A DNA stretch of 64,000 nt from Siphonodentalium dalli (GCA_032622095.1 CP136064.1:275799614-275863613), one strand, 5' to 3'; counted from the stretch's first letter, positions 13,101 through 28,100 are shown. Notes: generated by a model not told the origin, from the sequence alone. Translations and numbers: made by a program.

Positions 13101-16100
13101 TTAGGCCATCACAATTAGGCACCTGAGAGTATACCAGGTAATTATATAACCATTTCACTTCTGAATAAATTCTTCCATTCACTTCTAAACAAGCCTGCCA
13201 TAAAGCATCCGGTCACGGCCAATGACCAGCCGAAACTGCCCAAATAAGCGGTGCATGTTTGTGTACGCCTGTACTTATGACTGGTGCCGATTTATTTACC
13301 ATGTGCCGGTTAAAAATGCTCATATTTTTGGTTGAAAATAAATTTGTTACTCGTAAGAGAATGATTTTAAAATGTTTTGTATTTTTCTGTGTTCGATTCT
13401 CGTTGATGTTAACCAATTACAGGGGCTCATTTTAATTAAGTCGTATTAAATAATTTTATTTTATTGGATACCTGAAACTCTGTAACTCATCCAATTACTT
13501 TGAATTGTTTTTTTAACAGTACAAGATTATTAATGACTGGCACAAACCAATTTGTGCTTATCATTTTGTCCAGCACCAAAATTTGAGTTATTTCCAGGCT
13601 TTCTTCTATAAGTATTCATTGTAATCAGGGTTCATGGACATTATTTGGACTGAAATTCTCTGACTTTTCTTGGACCAAGTACCATTTTTCAATGACCTGT
13701 TATATATTTACTGAAATCCTAAGTTATGATAAATACAGCACTGCTCAAAGTAAGCGACCTGTTTTAACGAGGTGTACATGCGTTAATACTGTGGTGTAAT
13801 ACCGCGACATACAGCTGATTCGCGGTTGCACTACCATGTACCACCGCACTACAAGCGGTAACAGATGTTGGTACCGCGGTGGCAGGCAGTAATGCACCGC
13901 ACAAACGTGGTGACATTACCACTACATCGTAGCGTTTTTGTAACGAGGTTAATGACGGGATTCGATGTCTGACCGTCAATGTTCCAAAATAGGACGGCCG
14001 TTCTCACGATCTCCGTCCATGATTGTGTACCGTGAAGTGTATTATTAAAATATTGAAATAGATGAAAGCTGAGTATCGAGATATATACCCGGCTTCCAGA
14101 TTAAGTAAAGGTAAGTATAAGTTACTTTGAGAAAGTAATTTTTCAATTAAATGTGAATATTAAAATATTATAATAACACTTTTAGTCTTGTTGTTTTATT
14201 GCCCAAAATTCCCACAAATGACACTATTTGTAAGCAGTGTGGGTTATTGGGAAGGGAACAAATGATTTCGGCCATTTTAGACAGCTCGGTAAATCCCGTA
14301 TCTATAGTCTATAGTTTATATCAATGTTCAGATGTACATGATCCCCAAATTGAATGATAACGATAATTTAAATAGTTCCCAAAATAAATATCGTTGTTAA
14401 CTTTATTGACATTCATTAACTTCAAATCACAAACACCACTTGTTCTTATAACGGGAATTATTGTATTAGCAATAAAAGACACAAAGTGGAACTGCCGTAT
14501 ATCCAGGGAAAACAAATACATTCTGTGCAAAAGCACGTGTCACTGATTACGTCATACTCCAGGTGGTAGACTCTGTTAATAGAGGACATGGGACACTTAA
14601 GATGTCGTCATGTCTTTTTATAACTGGCCTCTATGGGTGAAATAAATATCTGTGTTTTCTTGATGATGCTATCAGTAAAACTACACAGATTGTTTGTGTC
14701 CATGCTAATCTAATTGAATAAGAGGTGTTACAAGACAAATAAGCTCATTGTCGGGTGGCTATTATCCCAAGCTAATTACGCAATGTGTTTTCATTGAGAG
14801 ACATATTTATTCATGCCAAGGGGTGGATGAATCAAAACAACACGCGGTATTCAAGACACAATTAACATGTTCAAAAGCTTTGAAGTTATAGCTGACATTG
14901 GCGAATTCCCCAAGGTGTCAAAACCACCCTGTGTTTCATTGTGTACTTATCACAACATTGCTGCCACATTCTGGCAACTTTTGATGTTTGATACTTGATC
15001 ACTTGATATTCAATTGTTTTCCATTAACTAACAAGAGGTGTGCACTCGAGTGCTAGCATACCCCCACCGTGGCAAATTCAACCCGCATTATCCGTAAACC
15101 CAACAAAAAAGATTTTTAACTTTAAAGAAAAATTTGGACTGATTATATTGATGGTGTCACAAGAAGCTTCTACAGAAAAAATAATTCAAATTGGTTCATA
15201 TTTGTTAAAAGTTATTAAGTCAAAATAAGTCGAAAATGAAGTGTAATATTACGAAAAACAGTTTGAGCCAATCCCTAGCCGCATCATGTAAAGAGGGTAT
15301 TGTGAGAAGCATGTATACCAAAAATTATTGAAATCGGTTCATATTTGTTAAAGTTATTAAGTCGGACAGAATTTTCTAAGTCAAAATAAGTCGAAAATGA
15401 GGTGTAACTTGAAAAAAAAAGTCGGACCAAACCGCAATTAGCATCATGCGGAGAGACCGTCCTAAGGAGATTGCATACAAAAAAATATTGAAATCGGTTC
15501 ATAGTTGTTCGAGTTATGAGCACGGACGGACGGACACATGGACGGAGAAAGCGTGACGGACGGACGGACGCAGTCAATCCAGTATACCCCCCATTTTCTT
15601 CGAAAGTGGGGGTATAATTATCAGGGCATGTTTTTATTTACAACAGAAGACACCGGACTCAGTACATTAAAATATATTTAAAATGGTGCTGTTAATGAAT
15701 AGAATTATCCCCCTTCTCATAACGTGAAACGAACAAACATAGTATTTTTATCTGGAAACATTGGCGTTTTTCTTACCAGTTCTTGGTGGCTATTAACAGA
15801 TAGTTGGTGGGTAGTTAATGTCTACAAGCTGATAGCAAATACTTAATTACCACCACTGAAATTAGTGTTGAAACGATTAGTGAATTTCAGAGTCGACTAG
15901 TCGAGGCCCAAAAGTCGCGTTGCGTCGACTAGTCGGTACCCGATATCAAAACTTTCAAACATAACATTGTACGGAAAATTCATTGTACATGGCGTACACT
16001 GATGACTGATGCAATGGTGTTCTATTGCGTTGCGCATTTCCCTGCATACACACCAATTTATTTGGGAAATAATACTGTAAACATCTTGATATTTATCCAA

Positions 16101-19100
16101 CACACTGAATGTAATTATATAATTAGACATGTGGTGGATAATGATTAGATACACAACCATTTATACAGGTTTTAAATTTAATATCAGCGTTCGAGATTAT
16201 TTCGTATAGGAATCAGGGAGCTAAATGTGTTCTAGAGTCGGGGAGAGAGTACACCGTGGAATGCTAAAGATGAAGGTAACTGAAGAATGACCTTCACCTG
16301 ATACATGCAACACTTTATTAAAGGATGACATCGCGTTTATTTGATTTGTACATAATATCTAAATAATTTAAACTGGTGAATGAATGGGGGAATGGATTTT
16401 TGTGAGCGGGAAATTTATTTAACTAGATGCTGTAGTCCTGGGTTTTTCTGTGAGATAGCCCTGTCGTAGACTTGGGGATTTATTTAAAAAAGTAAACACA
16501 TGACCTATGATTTTTCTTGCATTTTCGGGATCAACTGGTGTCAATCTAGCTGGGTAAACATCACTGGTATGGCCTGCAGGCTTCAATTCAGTGAATTTGG
16601 CCGAAACGTTAACACTGTCGCCTATGGGAAACCATTTAGTTCAGTGATTCCTTTAGTCACGTGATCACCAATAAACCGGTGCCGAGCGGTGTCACTATAA
16701 AATGTTCCGACTAAATACGCCCTATAGTATAGGCTACGTTGTAGAATACGATAGCCAGTTCTTAATGTCAGTATCATTTATATACGGTAGCACAAATGAC
16801 GTCACCTTAAGCGACCTGCACCAAGCGTCGCATCATAATCCGACGGTGCGAGATCAATGGAAATATACACAGTGTCTGTATCAAAGCGGTCCCGGACAAA
16901 CTACAAAGCCGCGTCAATCATTGCCATATGTCTTTGACGACGAGTGAGACATTGTGTTGTCAATTTCATTCGTCCAATTAATAGTCGGGTCACCGGTCCG
17001 TGTGTGTCTATACCAGTAACACTGTCAATTCCGGGTGCCACCAAACGTTATACTTACCATAACTTATGCGCAGTTAACACCGTTTATGCCGGAATCGATC
17101 TTGAAAACGTTATACATGAAACTAATACACTATATTCCGACTAGTCGACGGCAAAATTCAGAGTCGACGTTCTGACATTTCAGCGTCGTCTACGACTAGT
17201 CGATTAATCGTTTCAACCCTAACTGAAATTTAACAAAATTTGGGGTGGGCCTAAACTGGAATATACCCGTGCATGGAATTTGGCCAAAAGATATGGGTGA
17301 GCATAAACACGGACAAGGGCATTGAGCCGGGTCAGTATGGTAGCCACATACACAGATACATACCATATATAGCAGTGGATACAAAGCCATTGAGGTATTA
17401 ATTATAACACTTTAAACGGACATGGCTCATTCGAACCTCCAAATTATTTTTCTGTGTAATTTGGAGCGACTGATACCAAAGGTCATATGCTCTGAAAAAC
17501 ACTTGCCACGGTCACAGCCATTTTTCAGCCGTTTTCAACTTTTCGACAGAAGTCAGACAAACGCTCTTTATTGCTACAACACCAGGAATAGACTACCACG
17601 GAACACGCGAATGGCTGTTTTGTGTTTGGGACACTTGCATTTTCATTACTTCAATGCGTCCATTTAGCTTACATAATGCTCGTAGAAAGGTAGTTCAGAT
17701 ATTTATCGATCTATTTTGGATTTTTTGCGAATAATATTATGTGTATTTTGGAGAGCAAACCGCCATGTGGCTTTAAACAGACAAGACTCATTCGATCTTT
17801 AAAATGTTGTGCACGTAATAGCTATTTATAATTATTTGTCACACAAAAGTGAGACAAACGCTCTTTATTGCTACCATATCGGGAATAAACTAACAAGGAC
17901 CCAAACACACTGAATTCGATCACTTAAATTAATTATGTTACTATGTTAACCTCTGTATATAACAAAACAAACAGATTTAGAGGCCTACTTTTCAATTTCC
18001 AACACCATGCATGTTTTTCTTCCGAATCGTGATTAGATAGGAATATGTGCATATAATTTATACTGCGAACCACCGAGAACCACAAGTGCACGCCATCACC
18101 AAAAGTTGCAAGTTCACATCAAACAATGCCGCACTCAATGAATGTTCACGTAACAATGCCAGTCCTCAATGAATGTTCACATAACAAAATCAAAGACTGC
18201 TTTGTTGTGTCTTTCAATGTTTGGTGTTTTGCGTGTGTCTTTTGTCGCGCACATTGGCGATGATAACAACTATGCTGCATGACATATTCCACGCTTTCTT
18301 ATTTATACATTTTTATTCCCACAGACAAGAAATCTTGAGACGGAAATGTTTGTACATTGCTTTACTATTTCATGCATGCGTACAATCGTATGTCTTGACG
18401 ACAATATACTATTTACGTGCCGATTATGTTTGGCATATGAACAAAACGATTTGAACAAATATGAATATTTCTGCAACTAAAAATCGGACTATTACTAATG
18501 AACCGCCCCCGCTGGTTTCGACCAAATTCAGATAAATGGTGGATCTACTTCTCCCATTTTATAAGAAATTTAGACATCGGAAACACAAACAAAGCAAAAA
18601 ATTCCGTGTGAGTGGAAAACGATATAGGAATCGGGTGCGTAAATCATTTGACGACATGTAAGATAGATGCTAACAACAAAACTATTACTCCACGATACTT
18701 TGCGTAATCACCGTAAGCAACTATAGCTGATTGAACGCGGTCACGAAAAAAATAACGCGGTGTACGGTGGTAACGAACACCAATAACGCGGTGATCTGTG
18801 GTAACCAACAGTAAAAATACCGCCCAGTACAGTGGGTCAACCGCCCTCCACCACGGTACAAAATGATAACCGCTGTATTTTGGTGGTATCACCGCGGTAA
18901 GTACCGGCCCATAACCTCGTTAAACAGGTCGCTTAATGAGAGCATAACTGTATGTTAATTCACAGTTTTCTGGTTGTCCGGTTGGTAACTTGAGCAATAT
19001 TCAACAGAATCTCTTGATATTTGGAGGTGGTTCAAAATTCAGAAGACAAAGGCCAAGTTTGAGTTTGGTCATGGTCCGATGATTTCTGACAGAGTTAAAA

Positions 19101-22100
19101 AAATCTATCCTCTCTAAAAAGCCACCTTTTCGGGGGACACGTGGTCGGCGACTTTTTAGTTACCTTATGTTTGATCACGGCAGCGAATTTGACATGGAGA
19201 TGGGCGGAGAACCAGTAGTTTGGTTTAAGATAGTAGAGAAGCTCTTCACACGGAGGGCTCCCTAACTTCCCATCAGCCACCTCATCTCTAAAGAACGGCT
19301 TCTTCTTCAGCAGTGCATTAACATTTCCGAAATCATAAACTCCCGTCGGCCAGTCATGTGACAAGAAGATGTCAATCGGTGTCGAAACCTGAAAAATTAC
19401 AAACATTCTGCTTTACACTCACGTGAGTTCAAATGCAATCTTTGACAGTCATTGTTGCAAATCTCCTTTGCTGTGTCTAGAGATACCACCACACAATATG
19501 GGAATGCTTCCCCTGGCAGTGTGCGGGTCATTCTGCATGGTACTGCCATGGGAGACATCGACTCAGATTGAAGTTCCCAAATGGTGAATATTGTGATGTA
19601 CACCCATTGGGAACCTTGATTATCCAATATGTCGTCTGCCAATTTAGGAAATAGAGAAACTAAACTAAACGAGAGGCCGATCACGATCGGCAGATGTTAA
19701 CCCATCCCTTGGCGATAAAAATTGACTATGATCGGATAAATGAGAGTTGAATTATAGATTGGGAACCTTTTTATCAACTTGTATCATAATCATCAATATC
19801 TAAATGAAAACCAATGAAAGAGTCAATGACATTTTGTTTATTATTATTATAAAACATAAAAATAAAAATAATTTTTTTTTACGAAAAAGGGTCATAACTC
19901 CTTTAAAATAAATTGGATCGAACCCATATTCAAACTCGAACTGTATTTTGGGCTGAGAAACCTATATACAAAATTTGGTTCCGATCAAATAGAAAATGTT
20001 AGAGTTATCGCATTATGCCCAAAGTGTCTACGGACATTGACACTATGCACATAAAAAGTTTTATCTCATGCAGAGTACAAGAAAAATATATCAAACCTGG
20101 TGTGCCCCTTTAATATTTCAATTCACATTTGTAATCAATTGAAATTAATGTCCAACAAATCTACTAAACACAATCACGTTATTAATCTCCAATAGTAATG
20201 CTATTAAACAATGAAACCAGATTATGCCTTTAAGATGGAATTTAAATAACCATATATATAAAATATATAGTAGAAATATTCCATCTGTGCTATCTCAGCA
20301 TATGGTCAGAGATACTTTATAGAGTACTAGCAGGTTAGCCCGCCACTGGCGGCAATAGTCAGAAACATGACAATTTTAATTTAATTTTTTGTTTTTCAAT
20401 GAGTTAATTTTTTTGTTTTTCAATGAGTTAATTGGGCCTTTTAATTTTATAATTAAATTTTTTGTTTTTAAATTTTACCCGATTTTTTTTTGTTTTTCAA
20501 GGAGTTAATTGTGCCTTTTTAATTTTGTTTTTCAATTTTACCCGATTTTTTTTTGTTTTTCAATGAACCCGTCAATGACACTTCCCATATTTAGCAAGTT
20601 TGAGCTCAATCGGTTCGAGTCTATAAAGGACACACACATATATATGACACTTCCCGTAGGTAGCAAGTTTGAGCTCAATCGGCATTCCCTGGAATTTCCC
20701 AGTATAGTAGATTGGCAGATTCCAGTAGCTTTATAACGGTATATCTGGGGAGAAATCTGATGCTATATTTGTGATTATCTGGGATGATTTCGGTATATAC
20801 CCAAGGTATATACTGTAAAAACAAAGCGCGCCATCCGTGCTCGCAGGGAATAAATTTTTAGCGATAACGTTTGCGTAAATACGAAATTGTGAGTGTTGGT
20901 TTGTAACCGGGATTTCTGAGAAGCATTATGCCTATAACTACCCCCCCCCTATAAAGCCCTGACCTAAGTGTCATACATACTATAACAATGATGTTGTAAG
21001 AGCTCCAATAAATCTCCCCGCATAGGCAAGCACTCAATGTTCCCGTATATAACTCTGCAGATGCTAATAACGTTGAATGGGAAACAGACGCTCTTTATAG
21101 AGATGCGTCAAAAACAAACGCTCATTAAATAATCGCTTGATTAACCCACGCCGTGCCTTTGCGGTGATTTGAGATTGGAGAACGGGTGCTCAGAGCTTCT
21201 CCAAAACCCGACAACTACGGTGTTCGTGGGTTTTTACCCTTATATGGGAAGTTTGAACTCAATCGAGCGAACCGTTTTCGATTCTATGAAGTACACATAT
21301 ACGAAGTCTCAAAATATATAGTATAGATAAAGTATATATGATATGGCCAACACATCCCCTAGTAGTTAATTATCTCAATGCAAGAGAGAGACAATTCATG
21401 GCATTGTAACTGGATACTAACTCTGTGTGCAAAGACAACCTCAGACCTGATTTATAGGATTCTATTTGGACAGTGCAAACTGGGTATCTTTGATATATTT
21501 TAGCGATGAATAAAATAATCAAAAGACCATAACTCCAATAAAATATATCGGATCAAACCCATATTCGAACTCGATCTGTATTTTGAGTTGAGAAATTTGG
21601 TTCCTATCAGTAGAAAAATTGTAGATTTATTGAAACATGCATGAATTCTATGTCAAAGGGCCATAACTCCATTAAAAAAAATTGGATCAAACCCATATTC
21701 GAACTCTATATGTATTTTGGACTGAGCAACTCGCATACCAAATTTGGTTCCGATCAGATAAAAATTGTTTGAGTTATGACAGCATGCGTGAATTCGAAGT
21801 CGAAAAAGGGCCATAACTCCGTAAAAAAAACTCGGATCAAACCCATATTTGAACTCGATCTGTATTTGGTGCTGAGAAACCCATATACAAAATTTGGTTT
21901 CGATCGGATAGAAAATTATTGAGTTATCGCACCATGCGTAAAGTGTCTACAGACAGACAGACAGCATACAGACAGACAGACAGACGGACGGACGAACGCA
22001 CGACGAGTGGTAAATCCGGACGTCGTCATTATGTTTACCATACTATGGTATGGGTAAACATAAAAAGAAATAGAATCCACTAGTATGTGAAGAAATTTCT

Positions 22101-25100
22101 ATAGAAATATGATAATAAAGAAATTTTCCAGAGAAGATGTGGCCTAAGCAGAATGAGGTTCTCAGAGGGTGTATTTAGTGATGCTAGCCCTCTATGTGGG
22201 ATAGCGTCACTAAATTCACCCTCTGGGGACCTCATTCTGTAAATGACAGGCACACTAAACTCAGACTTGAGTGTTATGTGCATGTTAAAGAAACCTACTA
22301 TGGGCAAGAAATCCACAAACTGGCAAAATTGAAACATCTGCATGGAACGACAGCAGAAACAAGACCCAGCCTCTTTCTGAATTATCCCAGTTTCCAGGTT
22401 AAATAATCTGTGTCTCAGTCATATCAAACTCACATTCAGGCTTCAGCAAGTGCATTCATATTGCTACTCGATAACCTTGTACATTTGTCTGTGACATCCA
22501 TTGATTTTATGACTTCCACCATTGAAATTTATAGATATTGTTACGGTGTTACCGCGAAGTTGGGAAAAATTAGTTTGATTCTGCTAATGTTTTCTTCGCA
22601 ATACATCTAAAGTACACGTAACTGCTTTCTAATATAATATCTTACCGTTAGAGAACTTAATCATTGGAAATATTTAATTGTCGCTATGATGTGACTTCGC
22701 AAGTTAACTTTTTCACTCGTTAAATTTTACGTGTTTTCCACTTCAAAGTCACTATTCGCTCCTTTATAGAACTTGTCATCACTCAACAGGTTAATCCACC
22801 TATTCCTCATAATACTAATTATATGGATTAAACATTGTCCATAATTAGTTCTTCACTGAATGGTTGTTAATTGTGAATTAGGCTCCATTTTACGCTTGTA
22901 AATTCACCAGGTAATTTGTCCTTGGCACATGACATTTCTTCGTGACGTCACTTCCAATGTTAACGGTTCTCATTGGCTCTGACTATAAAAGGGCGTTCTT
23001 GGTATTGACTTCTGCAGTTTATGTGTAGACTATTGAGATAAGCCAGAAGTACGAATTGAACAATGACTACAGCACAATTAAAATCCCGGATTGGGATGGT
23101 GAGTGTGCATCTACTTGGATGCTAACACAAATATAACTGCATTTGTAGTTAACTTCATCACGAAACCGCACTATAGAACCGGATTCGAATATCAATTATT
23201 CTACTCCACATCAGACCTGTACACCTGTACAGCCGGAGAAAATCCTCCGTCAAGTATTTTCTGTAGGAAGAATTCCTGCTTGCAATTAATATTTTATTGT
23301 TCATCATGAATATTCTCTAGTAACGGGAGAATCCGAATGACAATAATTAATTGAAATAGTTCAGTGGGTTATCCCTAAAGGTATTCACACCTGGTTCGCA
23401 GGAGAAATTTCTCCGTTAGAAAGTTTCTCCGTCAGCAGTTCTCCGTCAGGGGAGTTTATATACACAAGTGATTCATAGTACATATTCTCCGGAATAACGA
23501 GAGAATCAATGAGAATAGTTTTGGTGAATTGTTGATGATATCATTCACACATACGCATCGGATTCCGCCTGATCAGGTAATTTCTCCTGATCAGGTAATT
23601 TCTCCTGATCAGGTAATTTCTCCTGATCAGGTCATTTCTCCTGATCAGGTCATTTCTCCTGATCAGGTGATTCAACCGGGTTAGGCGATTCCTTCCGATT
23701 AGGCGATTTCTCCAGATTAGGCGAACAACATATAGGTACGTTGGAAATAACGAAGGGCGGGGATTGCAGAGAATTAGTGATGATCAAGTTGTATATCGTT
23801 ATATGAATAAATTTCATCAACTTAACCTATGTATCTTTATTATGACTTCTGCATGCTATAAACGGCAAGTGGAAAGTGTCATAGGCTGACGCCTCGTCGA
23901 GAACCCTATTGTCGCACACTAGTCTAACTAGTGACGCGCCTTCCCCATTGGGCTTATCTTGACAAACAACTATAATTAAAGGTGCCTAGTCCTCAACTAG
24001 GCTGGTGTCAGACTGACTTCTCCACATAGGGAAAAACAATTCCCTCATTTAAAAGCGTGACATTATTCTTTCATTTGCAGAATGAGGTCCCCAGAGGGTG
24101 AATTTAGTGATTCTATCCCGCATAGCGGGCTAGTATCACTAAATTCACCCATCGCAGATGAGGCCTAAGCATAATGAGGTCCCCAGAGGGTGAATTTTGT
24201 GATGCTAGCCCGCTGTGCGGGATAGAATCACTAAATTCACCCTCTGGGGATCACAATCTGCAAATGACAGGCACACTAAACTCAGGCTCTCTAGATACAA
24301 CTGAAGATTCATTATATTATTTGTCTATAAAGAGCATAATAAAGTTCTTTATTACGATTGTAAGATCATTGTGAAATCATGCAATTTGCTGTGATTGAAT
24401 GTGCTAAACAGGATAGAGTTCTCGTTGTTGGTACACTCCGAAAACTGTCCCGTGGATATTATAAGAAATTCTAAATAAAATTGATATTAACCCTTTCATG
24501 ACGGGAGCTGCGCTGTGCAGCTTTAAAGACCCTGTGCCAGTGCATTCTCTTTTTTATGTGAGTCTCCCATAAGAGAATGCACCGACTTACAAGATCAAGG
24601 TAAATATTGTTAGGCCAATGCATTCTCTTATATATGCGAGGTGCATATATAAGAGAATGCATTGGCACAGGGTTTTCGCAAAAGTTCAGGAAGCTCCATC
24701 AGGAAAGGTTTATTGACAGAAGGGGCCTTTGATTGATATTTATTATATTATACCCTGGTATAAAACTTGTTAGGAAATGATGGACCATATTTAAGTCTGA
24801 TAAAAACCTATCAATTTAATATTGAGTCATCAACGGAATTTACTTCATTGCTCCTGACAATGTCAGCACAATTTAGTTCTAGTTCTAGTTTGAATACATG
24901 CGTTTCAGAATCCATATATATATATATAAAAGAGTAGGATCTGTTTGTCCGTTTTTGTAAATCAAACTGTTTAAATGATCAAAATGTTCGCAAAGCACAC
25001 AGGGGTTGCTTCTGTCTAAAATCAAAATGTATGTAAAGTGCACACATGGGCTACAGTCACCTTATGCACAAAGGGGCCACAGGCCCCTCCGACGCTAAAT

Positions 25101-28100
25101 AAAGGCTCCTGAAGGATATGAAGACAGATGAAAGGAATATATAATTTACCTGCTATGAAGACAGATGAAAGGAATATATAACTTACCTGCTTGAGTCGAA
25201 ATATCTCCATATTTCTGACATGGTAGGCTGACCGTTTGGTGTCTTCTGAATATGGTGGTCGTTCATGGTGGCCTACATAACAAAAACTATTTGAAAACTA
25301 TAAATTCACACAGGATGTACAAACCTTTATTTATACAAATTTATAAGCTTTATCTAGCTTAGCAAACATCAAACATTTCTGTTACCAAAACATGTTTGAA
25401 CACAACATTTTAGAACATGATGTTTTGGGATTTTATATTTACTTATGTTATCATCTGGACAACAAAATAATCAGGCCAACAAAAAAACGATAGTATGTTT
25501 CCGCCAACGGTGTGAAAAAATTAGGGTAGGTAGGTAGGGAAATTTTATTTTTTATCCAGCAGCAGAAATATTGAACTACCTCAACCGAAGTGACATAAAA
25601 TGCCAACTCATGTTGTGGGGAAAGTATTACTTGAACAACACAGTGGAAATATACATTAAGATTGAATAAAATATCAAACTTGGTTTATGCTTAAGTGTGT
25701 GATTTGTTATTCACATACTGCGTTTTCATAATTTTGGCTATATTACTTGGTATGAAATTGATGTCGTTTTATGAGAATTTTTCCCATACCGCCATTACAC
25801 CGGTACTTATATTGTGATGACTACATCCCATTGTCTGGAGGTAGCCAGTACATGTACATCCAACCTAGCATGCCTGGTTTTTGGAAACAGTAGTTATACC
25901 CCTACCATGTGTGGTGATAACCCCTATATATATATATACCGAGACACGCCCACCATGTCTGTTGATAGTTCCCAAACAAGGCTTAAAACAGGTCTGAATT
26001 CCACTCTCAGGAAATTAAAATAGCAAAATCATGCCCATCAATCCATGAATTCTCACCTGGAGTTTTAACTTTTGACATCCAGCTGTCACTTTATGGTCAC
26101 TTTACACAGGGATATGTTAGAAACCATGTATTTTGCACACTAATGAACATCATTATGTATGTGCATTTGTGGTTAACAAAAAATATATATAATTTTTTTT
26201 TAAAGAAATTTTCGGCTTTTTCTCAAAATATCAATACAAAGATTAGGGTTGGCGGTTATTTTTAGGGTCGGTCGATGTGCAGAAACATAGTATCTTTTTT
26301 CTTTGGCCTCAGCACAATTCAGTCAAAAACATTTGACTGGACCCAAATTCAAACTTGATCTGTATTTTCATGTGATTAATCCATATACCGGTACTAAATT
26401 TAAAATCAATTTGATAATTATAATTTAAGTTATCATCCAGATAACAACAAATCTGCAAATGCTATGTCAAAAAGAGGCACAACTCTCTGAGAAATGATTG
26501 GACTGGACCCAAATTCGAAATTGACAGGAAGTTACTCATATGAAGACCATAAATCAAGTTATCATTCAGACAAATGTTTTCCGACTACACTAAGAGTGAC
26601 AAACAGATAGACTCCAACCCCACGGAATTAAGGAAAAGATGCCTAGGCAATATTATTGCCTAGGTGAAAGAAATCATCATAGGCAAAAACAGATTTACCT
26701 AGGCAGTTATTGTATGATTAGGCCACAGGAAGTTGATTCTCTGTTTCTCAGACACTTTTTTTCCCAAAGCAGGCAGGCAGGCAGATTTTTATATTTATTT
26801 TTTATGGCCAAAATTTACCAGCAGGCAGGTTTTTATTACCATATTTTATGACCAAAATTTCCCGGCAGGCAGGTTTTTATTTGTTTATCCTAAAATTGTA
26901 AAACCAATGTTCGGACATTGAAACATGACTACTTGATTTGATTTTAATGAAATTTTATTAATACTGAAACTTGTCAGGCTTCACTAACCATCTGTGAATG
27001 TGTCAATACAAGACAAAAACAAAATATATTAAACTTTCATAACATAAAATAACAACAATATGCAGAATCAAATTTTTTTAATGTGTATGGGTAAATTGAT
27101 TATCAGTGGTTGTTCTTAATCACCATTGCTACTGTCGTTTTAGCAAGCTTCCGCCTGTTGATAGTACAAACACACATACATATATAGAATATAAATAGAG
27201 TATATCTGTATGTATGTATGTAATAATAGAAATGATGTTTAATATGTGAAACATACATGATTTAATAAGTGTTGTCTCGAAAATTATTGTCATATCCACA
27301 CTGGTAGTTGCACGTTGACAAGTACTTGAAGAAGTATTGGTGGTCACCGTGATCTTAAAATAAAAGCCAAAAATGTCTGCAACCTGTGTGGCTTTCAGTT
27401 CAGGTGAGACGAAGTCGAAGTCTGATGTTTTGTTTTTTTTCCAACAGAAATGGATTTGATGCTTCCGCCGTGTTGGGACGTTATCCGTTCCGATAAATTC
27501 CGACATGGTCCATCGATCTCAACACTCACTATAGTCCAGGGGATAAGATATTTGTTGCCGTCCCCCTCGCAAACATTCAGAATTGCAACCACATCGGCTT
27601 GTTCGATCTATTAAAATATTGGAATTATGAGATAGAGTTGCGCCTCTTTATCCACACCTGTTAACAATGGTCGATTGCGAACTTCACGGATTGCGAGCGG
27701 CGGGATGAATTATACTTTTTATTTTTGGTAGGCTATAAAAAGTACCCAGCGGCGTATTTTTTTGGGGGGCGGCGGTGTCTGAGAAACAGAGAATCAACTT
27801 CCTATGGCCTTAGTTATCAAAGAAATTGTAGACAATGCCTTATCCTTAAATCTAATTCATTCAAATTAATGTCATCTCTATAAATTCTTAGTTATTTTGG
27901 GGAACATTGTTTCCAGGCCACTATTCAAAATATATGTACAATTCCCCCAAACAATCTCCTAAACAAGTGTACTTATAGTTAATATCCCAGTGCCAAAAAT
28001 GCTAGTGTAGGTCAATATATGATAAGAGTGAAAGGAACTAATTTTGGCTAAAGAGGTTCTGGGTGATTTCATTGGAAAGGTAGCACAATAAACTTAAATC

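Larger units (their letters stand above)
13753..18933. mobile_element. Long TIR element with TA target (5.2 kb), subterminal CCGCGGT-type repeats
   Basis: The ends AGCGACCTGTTTTAACGAGG (13753) and its near complement (ending 18933 with CAGGTCGCT) are flanked by TA (13751-13752, 18934-18935). Both ends carry a GC-richer block of about 200 bp with short repeated ACCGCG/CGCGGT motifs (13780-13960, 18735-18910). The interior contains another dispersed repeat (15057-15616), a complete hAT-like element (15863-17221) and otherwise unique AT-rich DNA. No transposase ORF is recognised. The superfamily is uncertain; TA fits Tc1/mariner-like elements. Confidence 0.65.

Noticed and set aside
15897-16947. 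ORFs of 81-87 codons shared with 45736-46336
   Set aside because: They are conserved only because the two hAT-like copies are recent duplicates; there is no transposase motif, and opposite strands are open in different parts.
19095-19163. Longer exon 5 reading on to [16 protein letters not shown]
   Set aside because: The GTAACT donor after HK joins in phase to exon 6 as known DBR1 proteins do; the extra codons are open by chance.
20310-21340. Helitron
   Set aside because: The terminal motifs are only loosely similar and there is no Rep/helicase sequence or clear 3' hairpin with CTRR, so it is left as a degenerate repeat.
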